DNA of 49,903 nucleotides from Methylotenera oryzisoli (GCA_945881735.1 CAMCVF010000013.1:1-49903); one strand, 5' to 3'. Positions 26,262-34,822 are shown, numbered from the stretch's first letter. The notes: generated by a model from the sequence alone, not told the origin. Translations and numbers: made by a program.

Positions 26262-27677
26262 ATGATTAAAAGATTCCTGCAAAAAGTGTTTAGTAAAAAA
26301 ATCAAAGCCGCCGTTGCGATTAACCAAGCTGACAATTTAGACACCAACAAGGCTAAGAAAATCACAGCAAAAGCACATAAAATCGATAAAAGCTTAATCA
26401 GCCAAGCCGCACTTAAAACTTGTGATGGCTTACAAAAAGAGGGGTTTGAAGCGTTTATTGTAGGCGGTGCTGTGCGCGATTTACTGTTAAATTTTAAGCC
26501 AAAAGATTTTGACATCGCCACCAATGCCACGCCAGAAGAAGTGAATCGCATATTCCGACGCTCACGCATTATTGGTCGCCGCTTTCGTTTGGTGCATGTG
26601 CTGTGGGGTCAAGAGACAATTGAAGTATCAACCTTTCGCGGCCATCACGACTCTGTTTCTTCCGATTCTGCCGGTGCACAAACTGCCAGGGAAGGCGATG
26701 CTAAAACTAACGATAGCGGGCGTATTCTGCGTGACAATATTTTTGGCAGCGTTGAGGAAGATGCCGCACGTCGCGACTTTACTGCCAATGCCTTGTATTA
26801 CAACCCTGCCAACGAAGAAGTGCTGGACTTTCACAATGGCGTAGCCGATATCAAAGCAAACCTATTGCGCATGATTGGCGACCCACTGACGCGCTACCAG
26901 GAAGACCCAGTGCGCATGTTACGTGCTGTGCGTTTATCAGCAAAATTGGGCTTAAAAATCGATGATCCTACTCAATCGCCTATCGCCAAGAATGCCGATT
27001 TATTGCAAGACGTACCAGCTAGCCGTTTGTTTGACGAAATGTTGAAACTGTTTTTGTCAGGCCACGCCATCGAAAGTATCAATGTTTTACGTGCGCAGCA
27101 TTTGCATCATGGCTTGTTGCCTATGTTAGATGTAGTACTAGAGCAACCAATGGGTGAAAAATTCGTCATGCTGGCTCTTAAAAACACCGATGACCGTATT
27201 TTGGCAGGCAAATCAGCCAACCCCAGCTTTTTATTCGCCTGCCTGCTGTGGCGTGAAGTGTTAGCTGCATGGCAAACCTATCAAGATAAAGGCGAAAGCT
27301 TTATTCCTGCACTGCATATGGCGATGAATGAGGTAATTGCAACACAGGCCGAAAAATTAGCCATTCATAACCGCTTTACTTCCGCCATGAAAGAAATTTG
27401 GGGCTTACAGCCACGTTTTGAGCAGCGCGCAGGCAAGCGTCCTTTTGGTATTTTAGAGCATCCACGCTACCGCGCAGGCTATGATTTTTTACTATTGCGC
27501 TGTGATTCAGGCGAAATGGATGCTGAATTGGGCGCTTGGTGGACCACTTTTGCAGAAGCCAAACCAGACGAACGAACCAGCATGCTACTACCAGATACCA
27601 CACCAAAAAAACGTCGCAAACGTAGCCGTAAAAAACCAGGTACTACGGATAAATTGATTTTGGAATCGATTGATTAA
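26262..27677 (+). CDS. pcnB: Poly(A) polymerase I
   Basis: A 471-residue class II nucleotidyltransferase that adds 3' poly(A) tails to RNA and promotes decay. The catalytic site is GGAVRDLLL with the acidic pair D82 and D84 (KDFDIATNATPEEV), followed by RIIGRRFRLVHV, RRDFTANALYY and QEDPVRMLRAVR. The basic C-terminus (KKRRKRSRKKPGTT) is typical of PcnB and binds RNA; together with the N-terminal basic extension it argues against a CCA-adding enzyme. It overlaps folK by one base (TAATG), as in E. coli, where pcnB and folK are also adjacent. Confidence 0.95.
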   Translation: MIKRFLQKVFSKKIKAAVAINQADNLDTNKAKKITAKAHKIDKSLISQAALKTCDGLQKEGFEAFIVGGAVRDLLLNFKPKDFDIATNATPEEVNRIFRRSRIIGRRFRLVHVLWGQETIEVSTFRGHHDSVSSDSAGAQTAREGDAKTNDSGRILRDNIFGSVEEDAARRDFTANALYYNPANEEVLDFHNGVADIKANLLRMIGDPLTRYQEDPVRMLRAVRLSAKLGLKIDDPTQSPIAKNADLLQDVPASRLFDEMLKLFLSGHAIESINVLRAQHLHHGLLPMLDVVLEQPMGEKFVMLALKNTDDRILAGKSANPSFLFACLLWREVLAAWQTYQDKGESFIPALHMAMNEVIATQAEKLAIHNRFTSAMKEIWGLQPRFEQRAGKRPFGILEHPRYRAGYDFLLLRCDSGEMDAELGAWWTTFAEAKPDERTSMLLPDTTPKKRRKRSRKKPGTTDKLILESID

Positions 27678-28198
27678 TGCCTGAACTGTATAGCCATACA
27701 GCTTACATAGCATTGGGCAGCAACCTACAAGACCCTGTCATACAAGTAAAAAACGCGTTTACTCACCTAAACCAGTTATGTAAAACAAACTTGGTAAAAA
27801 CCTCGAGCTTATACGTCACCGAGCCTTTGGGTTATGACGCTGAACAATTAAAAACCATACCGGAATTTATTAACGCAGTGGCCGAAATAAGCACCGATTT
27901 AACCCCACTAGAGTTGCTAGAAGAGATATTAGGAATAGAAAATGAAGCTGGACGCGAACGTCCCTACGCTAATGCGCCGCGCATATTAGATTGCGATTTA
28001 TTACTATACGATGATGTGGTGATGAGTACTGAAAAACTAACGCTACCGCATCCACGCATGCATTTACGCAGTTTTGTGCTATTGCCTTTGGCTGAAATTG
28101 CACCAAAATTAAACTTACCAAATTTAAAATTGCCCGATGGTAGCAATGTTGTAGAATTCGTTAAAACTTACTTAAATCAAGGCATAAAAAAACTATAA
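27677..28198 (+). CDS. folK: 2-amino-4-hydroxy-6-hydroxymethyldihydropteridine pyrophosphokinase
   Basis: A 173-residue HPPK that transfers pyrophosphate from ATP to 6-hydroxymethyl-dihydropterin in folate synthesis. Motifs: AYIALGSNLQDP, SSLYVTEPLGY, EFINAVAEI, and the metal/ATP signature GRERPYANAPRILDCDLLLYDD followed by LTLPHPRMHLRSFVLLPL. In relatives panB and panC often follow folK; here a deoxynucleoside kinase gene comes first. Translation is coupled to pcnB by a one-base overlap. Confidence 0.95.
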   Translation: MPELYSHTAYIALGSNLQDPVIQVKNAFTHLNQLCKTNLVKTSSLYVTEPLGYDAEQLKTIPEFINAVAEISTDLTPLELLEEILGIENEAGRERPYANAPRILDCDLLLYDDVVMSTEKLTLPHPRMHLRSFVLLPLAEIAPKLNLPNLKLPDGSNVVEFVKTYLNQGIKKL

Positions 28199-28321
28199 AA
28201 CTCACGTCTTTAATTTAACAACACTAAATTAGACAAGGCGCGTGCTAAAAAATAGGACGACGCGTGGGAGTGATATGTTGGGAGAATTTTTTGAAGCAGC
28301 AACCTAGTCAAATGATGAAAT

Positions 28322-28981
28322 ATGAGTTTTAAAATGAGTATTTTTAATAAATTCCCTTATATCGTTGTCGAAGGCCCAATAGGCAGCGGCAAAACCACAT
28401 TAGCTAAATTGCTAGCAGATAAGTTTTCGGTGCAATTACTTAGTGAAAAGGCCGAGGACAATCCATTTTTACCGCGTTTTTATCAAGACGCGCAACGATA
28501 TGCACTGCCTACACAGCTTTTTTTCTTGTTTCAACGCTCACGCCAAATTGCCGATATGACACAGCGCGATTTATTTTCGGCGCCCACGGCGGCGGATTTT
28601 TTCTTGGAAAAAGACCCACTCTTTGCAAGACTGAATTTGGATGATGAAGAGTATGCCTTGTATCACCAAATTTACACCCATTTGCAATTAAAATCGCCTA
28701 AACCCGATTTAGTGATCTACCTGCAAACGCCCATTGATGAACTGGCAGAGCGCATTGAAGAGCGCAACATTAGCTACGAACAAGAAATTCCGCGTGAGTA
28801 TATTGAGCGCCTAGCAGATACTTATAGCGAGTTTTTTCACAGTTACGATACATCGCCTGTGTTAATTGTGAATAACGAAAAACTCAATGTAATTAAAGAT
28901 GAAAGCGCACTGAGTTTACTGGTGGATAGAATCATGCAAATTAAAAGTAGCCGTGAATATTTCAACCCAAATTTCGATTAA
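28322..28981 (+). CDS. Deoxynucleoside kinase (dGK/dCK family)
   Basis: A 219-residue P-loop kinase that phosphorylates deoxynucleosides (deoxyadenosine/deoxyguanosine type) in salvage. The P-loop is VEGPIGSGKTT (17-26); the substrate-site region has ADFFLEKDPLFARLNLD, and LQTPIDELAERIEERN plus EQEIPREYIERLADTYSEFF is the lid/Arg region. ATG 28334, four codons on, is an equally possible start because neither has a strong Shine-Dalgarno. It lies in the folK-panB interval, a common place for this gene in betaproteobacteria (from memory). Confidence 0.85.
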   Translation: MSFKMSIFNKFPYIVVEGPIGSGKTTLAKLLADKFSVQLLSEKAEDNPFLPRFYQDAQRYALPTQLFFLFQRSRQIADMTQRDLFSAPTAADFFLEKDPLFARLNLDDEEYALYHQIYTHLQLKSPKPDLVIYLQTPIDELAERIEERNISYEQEIPREYIERLADTYSEFFHSYDTSPVLIVNNEKLNVIKDESALSLLVDRIMQIKSSREYFNPNFD

Positions 28982-29131
28982 CTCACGCACCTAAAACAAT
29001 AGGCCATATAATCAGCCCACTGGCTCACATACATTTATCTAGCGATAAGCCATCCAAAATAAAAGTGATTTATTCAACATTATTAATATATTCATCGCAT
29101 ATTAATCAAACTATTGATCACTGCGGATTAA

Positions 29132-29374
29132 GTGTATTCTGGAATCACACGCTGTAAATTATGGCTGTTGTTGCCTCTCAATCACAACCGCATTAGGCTA
29201 GACACCAATAATAAAGAGGTATTCATTAATTCAGCGCCTCTGTCAACTGCGATTTGGTTATTTTCATCGGCCATTATGTTGTTTGGCTTTGCACGTCGCG
29301 GCACTCTTTTAACTCCCAACTATCAGGTCCTACGGCCATTATCCTTAGTTGCACTTTATGTACTTGTACGTTAG
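29132..29374 (+). pseudogene. Remnant ending in a PEP-CTERM-like sorting tail
   Basis: The 445-bp gap between the deoxynucleoside kinase gene and panB holds an open frame whose middle reads APLSTAIWLFSSAIMLFGFARR. This matches the layout of PEP-CTERM tails in methylotrophs (xPLPAAxWLFxSGLxGLxxxRR): a proline motif, a WLF-containing hydrophobic helix, then a basic cluster. In real PEP-CTERM proteins the chain ends a few residues later; here it runs on for 27 residues, and no protein body or signal peptide is found upstream. It is best seen as the eroded 3' end of a secreted-protein gene. The first 150 bp of the gap show nothing. Confidence 0.4.
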
Positions 29375-29426
29375 CGTTTCTAGTGGTCATGGCAATATCA
29401 AAACATTTTCGATGTAAAATATTGTT

Positions 29427-30239
29427 ATGTTGCTATCTCAATTAAACCAAAAAGTAAAAGCGGGCGAAAAATTGGCCATGCTCACCTGCTATGACGCTAC
29501 CTTTGCCAAACTAATGGAACAAGCACAGGTGGATATTTTATTGGTGGGTGATTCCTTAGGTATGGTGTTACACGGCGCTGAAAATACGCTCAATGTCAGT
29601 ATGCATCATATGTCTTATCACACAAAAAGCGTGGCTACAGGCGCACCAAACACTTTTATTATTGCTGACATGCCGCTGGGTAGCTATGAGCATGATGCCG
29701 AGGCTGCTTATAAAAACGCCGAGTGGTTGATTAAATCGGGCGCACATATGGTGAAGTTTGAAGGAGGCGGCGATAAAGCCAAAACAGCGCACTATTTGGT
29801 TGAGCGCGGCATTCCTGTTTGTGCGCATTTGGGCTTTACACCGCAATCGGTCAACCAGCTTGGTGGTTATAAAATTCAAGGCAAAACGGTTGAAGGTGCA
29901 GCAAAGATTATGCAAGACGCTATTTCCATGGCCAACGCTGGTGCCAGTTTTATTTTGTTGGAAATGGTTCCAGCCAGCTTAGCCAAAAGCATCACGGAAG
30001 AGCTAAACGTAGCCACTATAGGCATTGGCGCTGGTGTCGATTGCAGTGGCCAAGTGCTGGTGTTGCAAGATTTACTGGGCATTTATACTGGCCCAAGCGC
30101 TAAAAATCCAGCTGATTTTAAATCACCGCGTTTTGTGCGTAACTTTTTAATAGAATCCAATAGCGTGCAAGGTGCAGTCGCCGCTTATGTTGCTGCCGTT
30201 AAAAACAAAACATTTCCTGCGCTAGAACACAGCTATTAA
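29427..30239 (+). CDS. panB: 3-methyl-2-oxobutanoate hydroxymethyltransferase
   Basis: A 270-residue enzyme that makes ketopantoate from 2-oxoisovalerate and 5,10-methylene-tetrahydrofolate, the first step of pantothenate synthesis. Motifs: LTCYDATFAKLMEQAQVDILLVGDSLGMVLHG, MVKFEGG, AHLGFTPQSV and IGIGAGVDCSGQVLVLQDLLG. Metal-binding Asp residues are in place. A 428-bp gap separates it from panC, whereas the two are adjacent in most relatives; the gap holds a porin remnant. No good Shine-Dalgarno is seen. Confidence 0.95.
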   Translation: MLLSQLNQKVKAGEKLAMLTCYDATFAKLMEQAQVDILLVGDSLGMVLHGAENTLNVSMHHMSYHTKSVATGAPNTFIIADMPLGSYEHDAEAAYKNAEWLIKSGAHMVKFEGGGDKAKTAHYLVERGIPVCAHLGFTPQSVNQLGGYKIQGKTVEGAAKIMQDAISMANAGASFILLEMVPASLAKSITEELNVATIGIGAGVDCSGQVLVLQDLLGIYTGPSAKNPADFKSPRFVRNFLIESNSVQGAVAAYVAAVKNKTFPALEHSY

Positions 30240-30294
30240 AACCAAAGATGGCATTGCTATTTGTCTAGTCAAGTTTGGTTTTATAAATCAATTG

Positions 30295-30314
30295 AGTGGT
30301 TTTTATAAACCACT
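30295..30314 (+). terminator. Hairpin downstream of panB
   Basis: AGTGGTTT (30295-30302) pairs with AAACCACT (30307-30314) around TTAT. A second inverted repeat, AAAACCAAA (30238-30246) with TTTGGTTTT (30274-30282), overlaps the panB stop. Either could end panB transcription, but neither has a long T-tract. Confidence 0.4.
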
Positions 30315-30453
30315 TTCAACAAGTCTTAAATTACTAGCGCTACACAAATCATAGAGTTAGAAGATCCATCCAGATGGCTTGCATATTGCGCTAAATATTA
30401 CTTTACAAAATGATTAATGTTAGGAGCAAACACCGCATGCAACATCCACTTAA

Positions 30454-30585
30454 ATATGTTCAAAAGCGACTTATTTTATGAGCGGCTTTAACTTAGTAGA
30501 CAAAGAATGTTCAGCAAGACGTTTAGATGGAATGGCGGTTGGCCGCAGCCATCAGGTCACGGCAGGTATACGTTACTATTTTTAA
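30454..30585 (+). pseudogene. C-terminal remnant of an outer-membrane porin
   Basis: A frame open from 30454 ends at TAA 30583-30585 with RSHQVTAGIRYYF. The alternating pattern and a terminal Phe preceded by aromatic residues are the classic last beta-strand (BAM recognition signal) of Gram-negative porins; YFMSGFNLVDKE and LDGMAVGRSHQ upstream also read like a porin strand and loop. Only about 43 codons remain and an in-frame TAA at 30451 precedes them, so the gene is a fragment. The rest of the panB-panC gap shows nothing recognisable. Confidence 0.55.
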
Positions 30586-30667
30586 TAACATCATTAAATT
30601 TTGTTTTTTTATTGGTCAAAACCGATTAATCCAACGTTGGCATATGTTTGTGGTTTAAAATATTGCC

Positions 30668-31528
30668 ATGCAAATTATCAGCTTATCAAATGCATTATGC
30701 GCCGCCTTAAAAAAGCAAACCAATATTGGCTTTGTGCCGACAATGGGCAATTTACATGCTGGGCATATTCACTTGGTGAACCTTGCCAAGCAACATTCTG
30801 ATTGCGTAGTGGTGAGTATTTTTGTGAACCCGTTGCAATTTGGCGCGAATGAAGACTTGACCAATTATCCTCGTTCCTTGGAAGCCGATTGCGAAAAACT
30901 TAAAGCCGCAGGCTGTGATATTGTATTTACGCCTGCTGTGGCCGAAATCTATCCGCAATTCACGCAAAATAACGCAGGCATGAGCCTTAATCAAACCATA
31001 TTGATTCAGCCGTCTGCTATTGCTAACGATTTATGTGGTGCCAGCCGCCCTGGCCATTTTGCGGGCGTGGCAACAGTGGTAGCAAAGCTATTTAATATGG
31101 TGCAGCCGAAAAGTGCTTTCTTTGGGAAAAAAGATTTTCAACAATTATTTATCATTCGTGAATTAGTCAAACAGCTTAATTACCGGATTCAAATCATGGC
31201 GGGCGAAACCGTGCGCGAGGCGAGCGGTTTGGCGTTAAGTTCGCGCAATGATTATTTATCCGTCGCACAAAAACAGCAGGCAGCGGAATTAAACCAAGCT
31301 TTGCAAACGATTGCAGCTGAAATTAAAGTGCAAAATACTGAGTTTATAATGCTAGAAAACTCTGCCAAAGCCCAACTAAACGCAACGGGATGGCAGGTCG
31401 ATTACGTCACTGTGCGCTCTGCGCTGAGCCTACTGCCTGCCAGTCAAGCCGATAAGCATTTAGTGATATTAGCGGCGGCAAAAATGGGCAATACACGATT
31501 AATTGATAATATTGAATTATCACGCTAA
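30668..31528 (+). CDS. panC: Pantothenate synthetase
   Basis: A 286-residue enzyme that condenses pantoate and beta-alanine with ATP. The HIGH-like nucleotide motif is in FVPTMGNLHAGHIHLV, followed by VVVSIFVNPLQFGANEDLTNYPR, RPGHFAGVATVVAKLF, FGKKDFQQL and the KMSKS-like region SGLALSSRN. Length fits the family (about 283). panD follows after 83 bp with its own likely promoter. Confidence 0.96.
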   Translation: MQIISLSNALCAALKKQTNIGFVPTMGNLHAGHIHLVNLAKQHSDCVVVSIFVNPLQFGANEDLTNYPRSLEADCEKLKAAGCDIVFTPAVAEIYPQFTQNNAGMSLNQTILIQPSAIANDLCGASRPGHFAGVATVVAKLFNMVQPKSAFFGKKDFQQLFIIRELVKQLNYRIQIMAGETVREASGLALSSRNDYLSVAQKQQAAELNQALQTIAAEIKVQNTEFIMLENSAKAQLNATGWQVDYVTVRSALSLLPASQADKHLVILAAAKMGNTRLIDNIELSR

Positions 31529-31553
31529 CTTTCAGCCAATCACTCAAAGATTT

Positions 31554-31582
31554 TTGCGATAAGTCATTGAAAAGACTATAAT
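31554..31582 (+). promoter_or_regulatory. Sigma-70-type promoter for panD-rsfS-rlmH
   Basis: TTGCGA (31554-31559), a 17-bp spacer and a perfect TATAAT (31577-31582). It lies in the panC-panD gap, 30 bp before the panD ATG, so panD-rsfS-rlmH can be transcribed independently of panC. Confidence 0.65.
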
Positions 31583-31611
31583 ACGCCTCCATTTTGGAGA
31601 AACACCTATCC

Positions 31612-31992
31612 ATGCAAAGAACCATGCTTAAATCAAAACTGCATCGCGTACATGTCACTCATAGCGAGTTGCATTATGAAGGCAGTTGTGCGATTGATGA
31701 GGCGCTGCTGGAAGCCGCCAATATAAAAGAATACGAACAAATCAATATCTATAATGTGACTAATGGCGAACGCTTTAGCACCTATGCGATTCTTGCAGTC
31801 CGTCATTCTGGCATCATTTCGGTGAATGGCGCCGCTGCACACAAGGCACACCCAAAAGATATTATTATCATCGCCAGTTACGCGCACTACACAGCGGCCG
31901 AGTTGCAGCAATATGCCCCGCAGCTGGTGTATGTAGATGCAAATAACCGCATTACAAATCAATCAAACGCAATTACAGCACAGGCGGCATAA
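31612..31992 (+). CDS. panD: Aspartate 1-decarboxylase
   Basis: A 126-residue pyruvoyl enzyme making beta-alanine for PanC. The self-cleavage site is G24-S25 in YEGSCAID, where S25 becomes the pyruvoyl group; [12 protein letters not shown] and [22 protein letters not shown] are further family blocks. ATG 31612 gives the exact length and N-terminus of E. coli PanD (MxRTML); a TTG at 31594 overlaps the apparent Shine-Dalgarno GGAG. PanD processing normally needs PanZ (PanM) in enterics; that factor is not seen here. rsfS overlaps the stop by one base. Confidence 0.96.
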   Translation: MQRTMLKSKLHRVHVTHSELHYEGSCAIDEALLEAANIKEYEQINIYNVTNGERFSTYAILAVRHSGIISVNGAAAHKAHPKDIIIIASYAHYTAAELQQYAPQLVYVDANNRITNQSNAITAQAA

Positions 31993-32366
31993 TGACAGCT
32001 CAAACAGAAGCGAATTACCTAGACACCATGAAACAGGCGGTAATTGACGCGTTAGAAGATATTAAAGGCTTTGATATTGCCGTGATGGATGTAAGGAAGC
32101 TCACCAATATGACCAGCTATATGATTGTTGCCAGCGCCACATCTAGCCGCCAAGCAAAAGCCATGGGCGACAATGTACGCGAAAAGTTAAAAGAAAAAGG
32201 CTACACCATACGCGGGACCGAAGGTGAAAAAGACGGCGAATGGGTGTTAGTGGATTTAAACGACATGGTTGTGCATATTATGATTCCCGCTACGCGCGCT
32301 TATTATAATTTAGAGCAACTATGGGGCGATGCAGAAGCGCGTCGCAGCCATATCAAACCTGCTTAG
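31992..32366 (+). CDS. rsfS: Ribosomal silencing factor
   Basis: A 124-residue RsfS/Iojap protein that binds L14 (uL14) of the 50S subunit and blocks subunit joining in starvation. Motifs: ALEDIKGFDIAVMDVRKLTNMTSYMIVASATSSRQAKAM, then GEKDGEWVLVDLNDMVVHIM and YYNLEQLWGD. It overlaps the panD stop (TAATG). In many proteobacteria the gene before rsfS is nadD; here panD takes that place. rlmH follows after 36 bp. Confidence 0.95.
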   Translation: MTAQTEANYLDTMKQAVIDALEDIKGFDIAVMDVRKLTNMTSYMIVASATSSRQAKAMGDNVREKLKEKGYTIRGTEGEKDGEWVLVDLNDMVVHIMIPATRAYYNLEQLWGDAEARRSHIKPA

Positions 32367-32402
32367 ATTTCAATTCAAACTTAAACTGTTGTAAATGCAA
32401 GC

Positions 32403-32882
32403 ATGAAACTGCGCATTATTTCAATTGGGCACAAAATGCCTAGCTGGGTAGAGACCGCATGCAGTGAATACACCAAGCGCATGCCGCGTGAAGCAATGGT
32501 TGAAATTGTCGAAATAAAACCCGAAAAGCGCGCGGCTGGAAATAGTACCGAAAACATCCAATTAATTGAAGCCAAACGTATTTTAGAAGCGGTTGGCAAC
32601 GATTATCTAATTGCCCTAGATGAACACGGCAATGAAGTAACTACTCTACAACTAGCTGAACGGTTCTCTGGCTGGCTGGCTGGCAACACAAGCTATGGCC
32701 GCGATATAGCTCTTGTCATTGGTGGTGCAGATGGCCTACATGGATCGGTCAAACAAAAAGCCGATTGGCTATGGGGCTTATCTAAACTAACCCTGCCACA
32801 TGCTATGGTCCGCATTATCTTAGTGGAACAGTTGTATCGCGCCTACTCCGTCACACAAAACCATCCTTATCATCGCGAATAA
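32403..32882 (+). CDS. rlmH: 23S rRNA (pseudouridine1915-N3)-methyltransferase
   Basis: A 159-residue SPOUT methyltransferase that methylates pseudouridine 1915 in helix 69 of 23S rRNA. The family start MKLRIISIGHKMPSWV, the SAM-binding knot VIGGADGLH and the C-terminal LTLPHAMVRIILVEQLYRAYSVTQNHPYHRE are all present, and length matches E. coli (155). rsfS-rlmH adjacency is widely conserved. A terminator follows. Confidence 0.96.
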   Translation: MKLRIISIGHKMPSWVETACSEYTKRMPREAMVEIVEIKPEKRAAGNSTENIQLIEAKRILEAVGNDYLIALDEHGNEVTTLQLAERFSGWLAGNTSYGRDIALVIGGADGLHGSVKQKADWLWGLSKLTLPHAMVRIILVEQLYRAYSVTQNHPYHRE

Positions 32883-32906
32883 TCGCTTATTAATGACTGG
32901 CAAGCT

Positions 32907-32945
32907 AAATGCCTTATATGCAATACAAGCACATAAGGCATTTTT
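32907..32945 (+). terminator. Intrinsic terminator after rlmH
   Basis: AAATGCCTTAT (32907-32917) pairs perfectly with ATAAGGCATTT (32933-32943) across a 15-nt loop, followed by more T. It lies 25 bp after the rlmH stop and should end the panD-rsfS-rlmH transcript. Confidence 0.75.
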
Positions 32946-32948
32946 ATT

Positions 32949-33263
32949 GCTACCCCCAAAAAAAGTGAAAAGCGCCTGTTTCGACCTCTTTTTGAGTCAA
33001 TATTTTCAGTGTCTGCCAGAATATTAATTGGCTCTGTGAACCCAGCTAAGTTAATTAAAGATAATGAAAATAGCGCTGAGGTTTTTCAGAAAGCTTTTGA
33101 ATTGGGCGATTAAGAACTGATTATGTTAGCGCTAGAAATGCAAACAATACTTGGATTACTGTCTAGTACCGCACCAACCACCAACACGGTAAAAGTAGCG
33201 CCTATAAAAACGGCAGCTCTAGAAGGGAAAAATACATGTTTGGCGCAAGAAGCTAGTCAATAA
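32949..33263 (+). pseudogene. Unidentified decayed reading frame with one internal stop
   Basis: Between rlmH and the photolyase gene a single frame runs from about 32949 to TAA 33261-33263 and is interrupted only by TAA at 33111-33113. Before the stop it reads SEKRLFRPLFESIFSVSARI and NPAKLIKDNENSAEVFQKAF; after it, LIMLALEMQTILGLLSSTAP and a tail LEGKNTCLAQEASQ. Length and composition suggest a protein of about 100 residues broken by one nonsense mutation, without a clear start codon. I do not recognise the family. The remaining 90 bp before the photolyase start show nothing. Confidence 0.45.
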
Positions 33264-33352
33264 CTACAGTACCTTTAACCTCAATTTATATTTTTACGCC
33301 TACACATAAATAGAAAGGTTTTGTTAAACTTGAGAACTTATTTCTGGTCTGT

Positions 33353-34822
33353 ATGCGCATGACACATTCAAACTCTTCCCATTCCGAACTTTCTTACAGC
33401 AAATCTTTAGTGTGGTTTAGACGCGATTTACGCGATTTTGACCACGCCGCGCTCTATCACGCACTTAAATCATCTCAACAGGTATTTTGTGTATTTGTAT
33501 TTGATACCGAAATTTTAGACTTACTTGTCAACAAAGCAGATAGACGAGTGGAATTTATTTGGGAAAGCGTTAAGGTATTAAAAGTCGCCTTTCAAAAAAA
33601 CGGTGGCGATTTAATCGTTAAACATGGCATTGCGCGTGAAATCATCCCGCAGCTTGCCGCAGAATTGGCAGTAAATGCTGTTTTTACCAATCGCGATTAT
33701 GAGCCAAGCGCCGTCAATCGTGATCACGATGTTGCGGCAGCATTAGCTAAAAAAGATATCGATTTTCACCACTTTAAAGACCAAGTGATTTTTGAAAAAG
33801 ATGAAGTATTAAGCCTAAGTAACAAGCCTTACTCTGTTTTTTCGCCTTATCGCAATGCCGTCCTCAAAAAGTTAGACGACTTTTATTTAAAGCCCTACCC
33901 TGTTGATACTTATAGCCAGAATTTAGCCAAACAATCAGCCAGTGAGTTAATCAGCCTTGAGGCCATGGGTTTTAAGCGTACCAATTTAAGTGAAATGCGT
34001 TTACCCACAGGCATGAACGGTGGCGCTGAATTATTTAAAGACTTTGAAAACCGCATGCTCAACTACAAAGAGGCACGCAACTTTCCTGCAGTTAAAGGCG
34101 TTTCTTACCTTTCTGTGCACTTACGTTTTGGCACCGTATCTATCCGTCATTTAGCACGTATCGCTAAAAATATGGGCAATGCAGGCGCAGATAGCTGGCT
34201 AAATGAGCTGATTTGGCGCGATTTTTACTTTCAGATTTTGTATCACAACCCACAGGTGTCTTTGGGCAAATCTTTTAAAGCGGATTTCGAAAATTTAGCG
34301 TTTACCAACGATGAGAGACTTTTTAAAGCATGGTGTGAAGGTATGACTGGCTACCCATTGGTAGATGCCGCCATGCGTCAAATAAATAGCACCGGCTTTA
34401 TGCATAATCGCTTACGCATGTTAGCAGCCAGCTTTTTAGTCAAAGATCTCTTGATAGACTGGCGTTGGGGTGAGCAATATTTTGCCGAGCACTTAATTGA
34501 TTATGACTTTTCGGCTAATAATGGTGGCTGGCAATGGGCCGCAAGCACAGGCTGCGATGCGCAACCATGGTTTCGAATTTTTAACCCCATCACTCAAAGT
34601 GAAAAGTTTGACGCATCTGGTAAATTCATTCGCAAATATGTGACAGAGTTAAGTCAATGCAGTGACAAAGAAATACACGCACCTTGGTTAATCCCACCTA
34701 TTCGCCAACAATCTATTGGTCTTGTTATCGGTAAAAATTACCCAGCGCCAATTGTTGACCACGCCACACAACGATCACTGGCCTTGAGCTTGTATAAATC
34801 TTGCCAGCATAACAAAGATTAA
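33353..34822 (+). CDS. phrB: Deoxyribodipyrimidine photolyase (cryptochrome/photolyase family)
   Basis: A 489-residue FAD photolyase that splits cyclobutane pyrimidine dimers with blue light. The N-terminal alpha/beta antenna domain starts SLVWFRRDLRDFDHAALYHAL (about 17-37). The FAD-binding helical domain shows YLSVHLRFGTVSIRHLA, WLNELIWRDFYFQIL, TGYPLVDAAMRQINSTGFMHNRLRM, DLLIDWRWGEQYFAEHLIDYDFSANNGGWQW and FRIFNPITQS. It is complete and resembles class I CPD photolyases. ATG 33353 is the first start; ATG 33359 is possible. It stands alone between a terminator and mlaA. Confidence 0.94.
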   Translation: MRMTHSNSSHSELSYSKSLVWFRRDLRDFDHAALYHALKSSQQVFCVFVFDTEILDLLVNKADRRVEFIWESVKVLKVAFQKNGGDLIVKHGIAREIIPQLAAELAVNAVFTNRDYEPSAVNRDHDVAAALAKKDIDFHHFKDQVIFEKDEVLSLSNKPYSVFSPYRNAVLKKLDDFYLKPYPVDTYSQNLAKQSASELISLEAMGFKRTNLSEMRLPTGMNGGAELFKDFENRMLNYKEARNFPAVKGVSYLSVHLRFGTVSIRHLARIAKNMGNAGADSWLNELIWRDFYFQILYHNPQVSLGKSFKADFENLAFTNDERLFKAWCEGMTGYPLVDAAMRQINSTGFMHNRLRMLAASFLVKDLLIDWRWGEQYFAEHLIDYDFSANNGGWQWAASTGCDAQPWFRIFNPITQSEKFDASGKFIRKYVTELSQCSDKEIHAPWLIPPIRQQSIGLVIGKNYPAPIVDHATQRSLALSLYKSCQHNKD

